From Saprospira grandis str. Lewin (GTDB lineage Bacteria; Bacteroidota; Bacteroidia; Chitinophagales; Saprospiraceae), in the NCBI RefSeq assembly GCF_000250635.1, contig NC_016940.1, positions 310,001 to 374,000 on the forward strand: 64,000 bases of DNA, in the 5' to 3' direction. The notes under the pieces are model-generated. The model saw only the letters and a list, made by a program, of their open reading frames with translations. It was not told where the DNA came from and did no database searches. Shown in pieces: positions 57,750-64,000 of this stretch. The translations under genes and the position numbers were made by a program. How positions within the stretch are numbered: the first letter of the stretch is position 1; each line of letters opens with the position of its first letter.

Positions 57750-58109
57750 ATGTCTACAGAAAAAAATACCCCTCAGATGGAAAACCCAATTGTATTGACG
57801 GATGGGGCCGTAAAACAGCTCCTTAGAATTAAGGAAAACGAGAACATTGCCGAGGGCCATGGTTTGCGCGTGGGCGTGAAGGGTGGCGGTTGTGCTGGTT
57901 TCTCTTATATTTTGGGCTTTGATGAAAAAGGCGCCGATGATGATGAATTTGTGATAAATGGCATTACGGTATTTATGGACCGGGCCCATGCGATTTACCT
58001 CCTCGGCATTGAGATTGATTTTCAGGACGGCCTCAGTAACCGAGGATTTACCTTTAACAACCCCAATGCGGAAGAAACCTGTGGTTGTGGCACCTCTTTT
58101 TCGGCTTAA
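57750..58109 (+). CDS. HesB/IscA-type iron-sulfur cluster assembly protein
   Basis: 119 aa from ATG 57750; TTG 57741 is an alternative start three codons earlier. ITVFMDRAHAIYLLGIEIDFQDGLSNRGFTFNNPNAEETCGCGTSF and GVKGGGCAGFSYIL hold the three conserved cysteines Cys48, Cys111 and Cys113 of A-type carriers, which bind 2Fe-2S or 4Fe-4S clusters and hand them to apoproteins. DGLSNRGFTFNNPN is typical. It stands alone, without iscS/iscU or suf genes. Confidence 0.92.
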   Translation: MSTEKNTPQMENPIVLTDGAVKQLLRIKENENIAEGHGLRVGVKGGGCAGFSYILGFDEKGADDDEFVINGITVFMDRAHAIYLLGIEIDFQDGLSNRGFTFNNPNAEETCGCGTSFSA

Positions 58110-58132
58110 GATAAAGACAAGTTAAAAAAGTG

Positions 58133-58164
58133 AAAAGGACTAGCAAAATTGCTAGTCCTTTTTT
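58133..58164. terminator. Bidirectional terminator between convergent genes
   Basis: AAAAGGACTAGCAA and TTGCTAGTCCTTTT pair perfectly across AA, with A and T runs outside. It closes both the IscA-like gene and the acetyltransferase gene. Confidence 0.88.
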
Positions 58165-58181
58165 GTTTTGGGCCAATCAGA

Positions 58182-58751
58182 TTATTCTTTTGGAATTGAC
58201 TTAATGACTTTGGCGGGGCAGCCCGCCACCACCACATAATCGGGAACATCTTTGGTTACTACTGCGCCGGCGGCAACGATAGAATATTGCCCCACTGTTA
58301 CTCCAGCTAAAATGCAGGCATTGGCGCCAATCCAAGCATTTTTTTTAATGTGAATGGGAGCCGTTTTCATACTTTGTCTTTGCCTGGGGGCTATAGGGTG
58401 GCCCTCAGAGCTAAGGCAAACATTTGGTCCGATCATGACCTCATTATCAATGCGGATACCGCCCAGATCTAGGAAAGAACAATTGTGATTGATAAAAACC
58501 CCTTCGCCCAACTGGATGTTTCCTCCATAGTTCGTATGAAAAGGAGTAAAAACGCAGCTATTCTCGGCCATTTTTTGGCCCGTGATTTTTTCCCAGAGTT
58601 CTTGGATTTCCTCATCTTTGGTGGCTCGATTCATTTTGCGAATAAGTTGGCGTTTTTCTTTGCAGACATGACCTAGCTCAGCAAAACCTGCATCCGAATG
58701 TAGAATTATTTCTCCGCTTTTAAGCCGATCTAAAATAGTTTTATTCTTCAT
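58182..58751 (-). CDS. Sugar O-acetyltransferase (maltose/galactoside acetyltransferase-like)
   Basis: 189 aa from ATG 58751; the frame extends 20 codons into an AT-rich leader. N-terminal cap ([35 protein letters not shown]) followed by a left-handed beta helix of hexapeptide repeats: [38 protein letters not shown]. The catalytic His is in [13 protein letters not shown], and the coenzyme A loop is [45 protein letters not shown]. It transfers acetyl from acetyl-CoA to a sugar hydroxyl; the substrate is not evident. Confidence 0.88.
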   Translation of the reverse strand: MKNKTILDRLKSGEIILHSDAGFAELGHVCKEKRQLIRKMNRATKDEEIQELWEKITGQKMAENSCVFTPFHTNYGGNIQLGEGVFINHNCSFLDLGGIRIDNEVMIGPNVCLSSEGHPIAPRQRQSMKTAPIHIKKNAWIGANACILAGVTVGQYSIVAAGAVVTKDVPDYVVVAGCPAKVIKSIPKE

Positions 58752-58875
58752 TAGACTACCTTTGTATTTGATAATAGGACAAAGATAGTTAGGCTTTCGA
58801 TCAGCAAACAATGCTTTTCAAAGTAATACTTAATATATAGGGCCTTTGGTCCAAATAAATCAGATGATGACCATA

Positions 58876-59424
58876 ATGAAAAACTTAGTCGTTTACTTTT
58901 TTTTGGCCTTGGGCCTTATTGCTTGTCAAACAGCTCCTAGAGCGGTCCAAAAAGGAGCCGAATATTTTAATCTACCCGCTTATTTTAAGGCAGAAGCCCA
59001 ACGCTTGAAAGAAGAAGCGCCAGCTTACCAAAAAGTAATTTGGGCCAAGGGAGAAATAGATAGTATATCTGGAGAAACCCTAGATTGGGAAAAAGAGCTG
59101 GCCATTTTTGGTCGAGAGCAGCTACATGAGCCAGCGGTGCGAGAAGATTACCAAAGAGATAGTATTACTTTAGAAAATGGCTATGAGATTCGCTATCAAA
59201 GTTTGATAGAAAAGCGTAATTTACAGCGTTTAGTCCTTGAATATGGTCCAAAAAAGGAGTTGCAAAGCCTGCAGTTGAGTCTCCGTCAAAACAATACGGT
59301 ATATGCTGGCCAAAGCGAGCTAAGGTATTGGCCCAAAAAGGGCTATCAGTTACATAAGGACCAAAAAGTAGTTGCTTTTGATTCGGCCCAATATCGCCTT
59401 CACCTCCATTTTCTGGCCCATTAA
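58876..59424 (+). CDS. Lipoprotein of unknown function
   Basis: 182 aa from ATG 58876 (MKNLVVYFF); starts at 58846 and 58864-58867 are less natural. Lipobox LIAC (Cys17). The mature part holds YFNLPAYFKAEAQRLKEEAPAYQKVIWAKGEIDS, LDWEKELAIFGREQLHEPAVREDYQRDS and LQSLQLSLRQNNTVY...ELRYWPKKGYQLH. 'DW..EL..F...D...PA....Y' recurs in unnamed Bacteroidota lipoproteins. It is 12 bp upstream of the LytTR gene. Confidence 0.65.
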   Translation: MKNLVVYFFLALGLIACQTAPRAVQKGAEYFNLPAYFKAEAQRLKEEAPAYQKVIWAKGEIDSISGETLDWEKELAIFGREQLHEPAVREDYQRDSITLENGYEIRYQSLIEKRNLQRLVLEYGPKKELQSLQLSLRQNNTVYAGQSELRYWPKKGYQLHKDQKVVAFDSAQYRLHLHFLAH

Positions 59425-59436
59425 GTTTTTCTGTTT

Positions 59437-60360
59437 ATGTTTCCCTTATTTCGGCAGCCCTCGGCTTTGCGCGAATCGCTTTCTTATCAGCTTGGGTTTA
59501 GTCTCTTTTTGGGGCTAGTGGTCACTCTTGTGGTCCATAGCCAAATGCCCGATAGTCCGGTTTCGGCTTATCGGGAGTGGGCGGATGCTGCCATTTGTGG
59601 ACTTACGGCTATTTTGGTCTTTAGTGGGCAGCTCAGCATTTTGCCTTATTTGTTTGGCAGTTGGTTTAGTCCGGACCGTTGGACCATTGGCCGAGATTTA
59701 CTGTTTAGTAGCTGGGTGTTTTTTGTGGTGGGGGTCGTCAATTCGCTAATGCTGGTTTATTTGGGCTGGATGCAGTTTCAGTGGTCTGGCTTTTTTTGGC
59801 AGCAGTTTTTACAATTGGCTTGGGGCCTCCCTCCTATTAGTTTGATGGTGGTTTGGCGCAATCAGAAGTATGCGGCCTTAAATATGGCTTGGTCCAAACA
59901 GATTGAAGAAAAAATTGAGGAGCGGGGCAGTTTGGCCCTAGGCCCCGGCCCCGAACTGCTGCGCTTGCAAGCGGCCCAAAGACCTTTGGGTTTGCCCGCT
60001 CCCCAAAAACGAGAAGGGCCCAAGTTGTTGGTTTATCATCAGGGAGCGGCCAAGAGCATTTTTTTAGAAGATATTTTGGCGCTTTATAGCCAAAAGGGAG
60101 AATTGGAGATTTATTGGGCCGAAGCGGGACAACTGGCTTACATAAAAGTGCAAATGCGGCTAAAAGACACTCAAGAAGCCCTGGCCCAACAAACTATTTT
60201 GCATCGGGTGCACCGTTTTTATTGGGCCAATTTGGCCCGAGTAACCGCCACCGAAAGTAATGCAAGGCATATTTTACTCTCTTTGCCGCAGTTGCCACAA
60301 GCTATTCCCGTTTCTAAAACTTATAGAAAAGCCGTACAAGATTATTTTGAGATGGATTAG
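59437..60360 (+). CDS. Membrane-anchored LytTR DNA-binding protein
   Basis: 307 aa. Four membrane helices in the first 150 residues (LGFSLFLGLVVTLVVHS, AICGLTAILVFSGQLSILPYLF, LLFSSWVFFVVGVVNSLMLVYLGW, QFLQLAWGLPPISLMVVW). A linker follows, then a C-terminal LytTR domain from about residue 210 (FLEDILALYSQKGELEIYW, LKDTQEAL, ILHRVHRFYWANLARV, SLPQLPQAIPVSKTYRKAV). It has no receiver domain. LytTR proteins bind tandem promoter repeats. The upstream lipoprotein is probably co-transcribed and may be its sensor partner (inference). Confidence 0.85.
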   Translation: MFPLFRQPSALRESLSYQLGFSLFLGLVVTLVVHSQMPDSPVSAYREWADAAICGLTAILVFSGQLSILPYLFGSWFSPDRWTIGRDLLFSSWVFFVVGVVNSLMLVYLGWMQFQWSGFFWQQFLQLAWGLPPISLMVVWRNQKYAALNMAWSKQIEEKIEERGSLALGPGPELLRLQAAQRPLGLPAPQKREGPKLLVYHQGAAKSIFLEDILALYSQKGELEIYWAEAGQLAYIKVQMRLKDTQEALAQQTILHRVHRFYWANLARVTATESNARHILLSLPQLPQAIPVSKTYRKAVQDYFEMD

Positions 60361-60374
60361 CCCTGGCCATTAAA

Positions 60375-60514
60375 GGGCCGAAGGCCCGCCGGCTGAGGGA
60401 TGGATAGCAGTGGCCGAAGGCCAGACCGAGCAAAAAACTTGTTTTTTTGCGCAGGGCCGAGCAGACCTGCGAGCTGCGACACAGCCCGACCCGAGCAAAG
60501 CGAGGGGCAGCCCC
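60375..60514 (-). repeat. Modular hairpin repeat, copy 23 (type A, - sense)
   Basis: Minus strand: GGGGCTGCCCC, slot 1 TCGCTTTGCTCGGG, TCGGGCTGTGT, core CTCGCAGGTCTGCTCGGCCC, slot 2 GCAAAAAAACAAGTTTTTTGC, slot 3 GGCCTTCGGCC, ACTGCTATCCATCCCTCAGCC, slot 4 GGGCCTTCGGCCC. It starts 11 bp after the serine hydrolase stop. Confidence 0.9.
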
Positions 60515-60525
60515 AAAAACAACCC

Positions 60526-61899
60526 CTAATCTTTACAAGCATTCATTTTTTTGCTTATCATTTCTTGGCGTTCTGGCGCCAAACTCATGGCTTTTTTATA
60601 GATTTTTTTAGCCCCCTTGCATTTTCCCTGGGCCGCTAAGTTTTCGGCTTGAATAACGCAAGCTTCCCAGTCTTCGGGCAAAATTTTGTACATAATATTG
60701 CTGAGCGGGCCACTAGCCGCATAATTTTTTTGGCCATAATGGTAGCGCTCCAACCAATAAATATCGAGCAAATCCTCTTGGTTATCGTCCTTTTTGTTTT
60801 TCCAATACCCTTTTTCTAGGTTTTTGAAGTCGCCCGCCTCAATTTTTTCGGCCAAATCATAGGCTAAATTTCGCTGCGGTTCCTCCAATTCCATTTTTGG
60901 ATAAATGTAGGCCAGCGCAATATCATCGGCCAATTGTAGGGAGTTGCTCAGCAGCACTACGCCCTTGCCGTTGGTTTTATTATAGGCCATGATGCTAGAA
61001 TAACTGCCCGTGAGGCCCGTATGCATGAGGATTTCGGTCTCTTTATCGGGTCGATAAATAAACCAACCGCCTTTGTAATAAAGTTTTCCTTGGCCCAAAT
61101 CATCCAGGCCAGTAGGAATCGCATCCTCCACCCAGCCGGGCTGAAATAAAATATTATGTTCAATTTGGTAGTTCAAAAAAGTGGCTAAATCTTCGGTCGA
61201 ACTCCAAAGTCCAGCCGCATAGCGACTAGGACCAGAAAACTCCCAATTTGCGCTCGGCACGCCCAAATTTCGAGGCGCTACGGCTTCGGCAGTGGGACCA
61301 AAATGCGTATTTTTCAGCTTGGCTTTTTTAAAAAGCGATTGCAAGAGTTGCTCATAGCTTTGCGCTGTTTGCTGCTCTATAATTTGGCCCAAAATCATAT
61401 AACTCCAGTTAGAATAGGCCCATTGCCCCATTTCATAGGGCTCCCAATCCCTCAATTCCTGCCACATTTTTTTTTCGCTATAATCTTGATAGGGGTTGGC
61501 CCAATTGGCCGGCGAAAAATTAGGCGATAAACGAGGGATGCCCGCCTGATGCTGCAGTAAATCTAAGGGCCGAATTTCTTCCAAATATTGATTATCGACC
61601 TTCGGAAGCAGCTCCGATAAAGGCTGCCGAAGTTTTTTGCCCAATAGATGTAAAGCCAATTCTGCCGTGAAGGTTTTGCTCAACGAACCAATTTCGTACT
61701 GGCTTTTTTCCGTGATTTCAGGGCCGCCAAAGTTCCGATAAGCAAGCGGCCCCTCAGGATATATTAAAGCGACAGAAATGGCCGGATTGATTTTTTCTTG
61801 CTGCCGTCTCCGCATTTCTGCCTCTAAAATGGCTTCTGCTTGCGCCCAAATTGAGCCCGACAAGCCCATGAACAAGAGTAATACACTGAGTTTTTGCAT
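60526..61899 (-). CDS. Serine hydrolase of the class C beta-lactamase/esterase fold
   Basis: 457 aa. Signal peptide MQKLSVLLLFMGLSGSIWAQ. SxxK motif EIGSLSKTF (Ser72, Lys75), the YxN motif AYSNWSY (Tyr162-Ser-Asn164) and the third motif MHTGLTGSY in place of KTG, as in the AmpC-like esterases and peptidases. LLQHQAGIPRL is typical. The last 110 residues are a charged helical extension. Probably periplasmic, acting on esters, D-amino-acid peptides or peptidoglycan; not a classical resistance enzyme. Confidence 0.85.
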   Translation of the reverse strand: MQKLSVLLLFMGLSGSIWAQAEAILEAEMRRRQQEKINPAISVALIYPEGPLAYRNFGGPEITEKSQYEIGSLSKTFTAELALHLLGKKLRQPLSELLPKVDNQYLEEIRPLDLLQHQAGIPRLSPNFSPANWANPYQDYSEKKMWQELRDWEPYEMGQWAYSNWSYMILGQIIEQQTAQSYEQLLQSLFKKAKLKNTHFGPTAEAVAPRNLGVPSANWEFSGPSRYAAGLWSSTEDLATFLNYQIEHNILFQPGWVEDAIPTGLDDLGQGKLYYKGGWFIYRPDKETEILMHTGLTGSYSSIMAYNKTNGKGVVLLSNSLQLADDIALAYIYPKMELEEPQRNLAYDLAEKIEAGDFKNLEKGYWKNKKDDNQEDLLDIYWLERYHYGQKNYAASGPLSNIMYKILPEDWEACVIQAENLAAQGKCKGAKKIYKKAMSLAPERQEMISKKMNACKD

Positions 61900-61962
61900 A
61901 ATCTATTCGTTTTTGTACCCTATGAAGCTAGCTTATTTTTTTGGCCCAAGAAAAAATAAAAT

Positions 61963-61997
61963 AAAAAAAGCCAACTCTTAAAAGGAGTTGGCTTTTT
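61963..61997. terminator. Terminator between the YD-like gene and the serine hydrolase gene
   Basis: AAAAAGCCAACTC pairs with GAGTTGGCTTTTT across TTAAAAG, with A and T runs. It lies 23 bp after the stop at 62020 (minus strand). Confidence 0.82.
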
Positions 61998-62019
61998 TGC
62001 TGGGCTAGAAAAATTTGAC

Positions 62020-62910
62020 TTAGATATAGTCGTAAATTTGTTCTACCGTTACATTTTCGGCTGGAATTTTCGTGACTTCTGAAACCACTCGGTCTTTTCC
62101 ATCTTCAATTCTTAGCAAGTCAGAAAATAGCTCGCCTTCTACATATTCTTTTTGTGTAAAGCGAACGGCAACTTCTTCCGCATTATATTCTTGTGTCAAC
62201 TCAATTTTGCTATCGGTCAACAAATATTCTACTTCATTATAAATCAGTTGGCCTTTTTCATTGTATTTGGGTTGCTGAACATCCGCCATTTGTAGGTCGG
62301 GCGCCTCCCCTTCTTCTTCCAACATCACATAATGCGCTACTTTTTTGGGCAAGTTGCTGCCTTCAGCATACTCAAAACGATGTTCGCCTTCCAACTCATC
62401 GCCAAAAAGCTCAGTAATTTTAAGCAAACGCTCGCCTTCCCAGTCCAAAAGGACATAGCTGGTCGGCTCATCAGAAGGAAAAACTTCTTGCACCACTTTA
62501 ACGAGTTGGCCCGCCTCATTATAAAAATAGCTGTCGGTATCTTTGCCACCTTCTTGCAGATCAGAAAAAACAGACTGCACAATTTGGCCTTCTTCGTTAT
62601 AAGTAATCAACCAATGGCCAGCTTCTTCGCCCTCCTGCACATTAAGCACCTCATGTTGGTTGGCCGCGGGATAATTATGCTGATATTCTTCCATCAGTTC
62701 ATTATCTGGACCAAAATGACGCACCAGTTTGCTGCGGCCTTCTTCATCATAAAGCACTTCTTCGCTCAAAAACTCAATTTCTTGCTCCGCTCGCTGCATC
62801 CGCGTTTTTACCTGCAGTTTTTTTGCATTTTGTTTCGGATTCTTGGGCATCAAGTCAATAGAACTAAATTCTTGCACCAAATAATTGGGATTCTTTTTTT
62901 CGCTGCTCAT
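62020..62910 (-). CDS. Acidic protein with YD-like repeats, unknown function
   Basis: 296 aa, no signal peptide. Imperfect repeats resembling RHS/YD strands: EEVLYDEEGRSKLVRHF, ITYNEEGQIVQSVF, YFYNEAGQLVKVVQ, FEYAEGSNLPKKV, PKYNEKGQLIYNEVEYL, with many Glu. These are typical of short degenerate YD-repeat proteins rather than toxins, and no C-terminal toxin domain is present. It lies next to a repeat copy and a serine hydrolase gene but shows no functional link. Confidence 0.65.
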   Translation of the reverse strand: MSSEKKNPNYLVQEFSSIDLMPKNPKQNAKKLQVKTRMQRAEQEIEFLSEEVLYDEEGRSKLVRHFGPDNELMEEYQHNYPAANQHEVLNVQEGEEAGHWLITYNEEGQIVQSVFSDLQEGGKDTDSYFYNEAGQLVKVVQEVFPSDEPTSYVLLDWEGERLLKITELFGDELEGEHRFEYAEGSNLPKKVAHYVMLEEEGEAPDLQMADVQQPKYNEKGQLIYNEVEYLLTDSKIELTQEYNAEEVAVRFTQKEYVEGELFSDLLRIEDGKDRVVSEVTKIPAENVTVEQIYDYI

Positions 62911-62943
62911 TTTCTAATATTAAAGATGATGATGATTTTTTTT

Positions 62944-63091
62944 GGGGCTGCCCCTCGCTATGCTCGGGTCGGGCTGTTTCGCAGCTCGCTACTCGCTCGG
63001 CCCTGCAGTTTTTTCGCTTCGCTCAAAAACTTTGGTCTGGCCTACGGCCACTGCTGTCCATCCCTCAGCCAAGGCTCGCTTCGCTCGCCTT
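62944..63091 (+). repeat. Modular hairpin repeat, copy 24 (type A, + sense)
   Basis: GGGGCTGCCCC, slot 1 TCGCTATGCTCGGG, TCGGGCTGTTT, core variant CTCGCTACTCGCTCGGCCC, slot 2 AGTTTTTTCGC...TCAAAAACT, slot 3 GGCCTACGGCC, ACTGCTGTCCATCCCTCAGCC, slot 4 AAGGCTCGCTTCGCTCGCCTT. It lies between the edge SGNH gene (63127) and the YD-like gene. Confidence 0.9.
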
Positions 63092-63126
63092 CTGCTGTAT
63101 AAGGCGCAAAGGTAAAATAAGTCTTC

Positions 63127-64000
63127 TTATTTCTTTGTTTTTTCAACTAACAACTTGCTCAACTTCTCAGCTCCCTGTTCGTTTAAATGATCTCCATCGT
63201 AAAAATCACTGTCCTCAAACTCTTCAGCCTTCAAAAAATCGTAATATTTACAATGCTTGCAACTACTTGTAATTTCACCTATTACATTATAAACTCTACT
63301 CAGTTGCTTAGGGTCTAATTCTTCTGTATAATAGGAGCTGGCCGCTGCTGTAAAAAAAATAATCTCGATGCCAAGTTCGTCGCAATATTCTACAACTGCT
63401 TCTAATTGATCTTTGTTAATTACATTAGACAAGGATAAACTATCAAGAGATAAGGTGTGTGATTTTGCAGCATAAACCCCTGTTTTTTTTAAATCTTTAT
63501 TTATAGCTGTAGGACCTTCTATAAGTCCTCCTAAGGAATCAACAGTACTAAAACTTTTTTTAAAATCAAATAATTTTGGAAAAGCTACTTTTAAAGGTGT
63601 ATTCAATATTTCAAAATAGTACTGCCACCTTATAGGCCTAAAACCATAGTAAATTGTATAATTCTTACTCCAAGAGTAACTTACATCCGAAAAAGAAGAA
63701 TAAGAAATATTCCAGTAAATTTTTTTTAACTGCTTAAATTTTCCTTTCTTTTTTTTCAAAAATCATACAGTCATAATATAAGTTCTGGGAGTAGTATGCC
63801 ATACTATAACTATTATCTCCTAAAAGAGCTGGACGTATACCATTAAAAGCATGTGAACTTCCTAAAACTAAATTTTCTAAGGTCTCTTCTTTTTCTTCCA
63901 AACCTTTCCATTTAGTTTTATAATCATTCGGTAATGATCTCAAGGCTATTTCTAAGCCGACCATAAGAAGTAGAATAGGAGTAATAAAAATAATTAGCTT
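63127..64000 (-). pseudogene. SGNH-hydrolase-like membrane protein, frameshifted, 5' end outside
   Basis: Two open frames belong together. From the window edge a membrane helix (KLIIFITPILLLMVGLEIALRS) leads to LVLGSSHAFNGIRPALLG, the block I serine of SGNH hydrolases. That frame stops at 63734 (CMIFEKKERKI*). One A too many in the run GAAAAAAAAG (63748-63755) explains it; with seven A it continues FEKKKGKFKQLKKIYWN into the frame ending 63127. That part holds the block V motif YDGDHLNEQGAEKL (Asp and His). AT-rich. A genuine pseudogene, phase-variable gene or homopolymer error cannot be separated. Confidence 0.75.

Noticed and set aside
1-64000. tRNA or rRNA genes
   Set aside because: Reading the intergenic gaps, I found no cloverleaf-like 70-90 bp segment and no rRNA-like sequence.

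Overview
The window looks like chromosomal DNA of a marine or freshwater Bacteroidota. The Saprospiria are most likely and the genus Saprospira is my best guess, by inference only. The basis is the mix of protein families: a TonB receptor with a CarboxypepD_reg-like N-terminus, LVIVD, DUF4296, DUF6089-like and DUF6794-like proteins, many short lipoproteins with MK...C signal peptides, an NtrY-like kinase and an SQOR-type sulfide:quinone oxidoreductase. Several promoters also carry a TAnnTTTG -7 element. I see no rRNA, tRNA or CRISPR array.

Layout. 1-7.6 kb: end of a beta-helix protein, an adenylate-kinase-like protein without a P-loop, a GT-C glycosyltransferase, a CapA-type lipoprotein and a 1237-aa sensor kinase. 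8-11.8 kb: a SpeD-SpeE fusion for spermidine synthesis, a three-gene reverse operon (acidic small protein, DEDDh exonuclease, 2OG-Fe oxygenase) and a PepSY-like protein. 11.8-17.4 kb: tandem S41 proteases, one split by an IS3-family element with a 4-bp target duplication, then murI. 17.4-25.6 kb: minisatellites, an esterase, a membrane protein, an LRR protein, a barrel protein, rpiB and a decayed second IS3-family element. 25.8-37.2 kb: a VIT/VWA protein, fabD, Mrp, a voltage-gated K+ channel, two lipoproteins, an acyltransferase, prmA and a class D beta-lactamase. 37.4-40.1 kb: a sulfide oxidation/sulfane sulfur operon (two rhodaneses, a small membrane protein, thioredoxin, SQR) behind a Crp/Fnr-like site. 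40.3-46.7 kb: DUF6794-like protein, TonB receptor, barrel, LVIVD and TPR lipoproteins. 46.8-52.6 kb: a repeat-rich accessory stretch with small AT-rich genes, sodA, a coiled-coil protein and a haem-binding protein. 52.6-64 kb: barrel, AsmA-like protein, IscA-like protein, acetyltransferase, membrane LytTR protein, serine hydrolase, a YD-like protein and a frameshifted SGNH-like gene at the edge.

The most striking content is non-coding. Twenty-four intergenic copies of a GC-rich modular hairpin element (about 105-275 bp) sit at gene ends. They share a core (CTCGCAGGTCTGCTCGGCCC or a variant) followed by GGTCTG. Between the constant blocks are slots whose sequences differ from copy to copy but nearly always stay self-complementary. 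Three kinds of outer module (called A, B and C here) surround the same core, and a further hairpin module (D) is inserted in some copies. Hairpin tips are mostly C-TNC-G on the element sense strand, so the other strand carries GNA triloops, always with the same polarity. A second repeat family (a 22-bp CCTAGG-containing palindrome, a 160-bp palindrome-bounded element, and minisatellites next to it) occurs at 17.6, 49.1 and 52 kb. I do not recognise either family and regard them as the best candidates for something undescribed.
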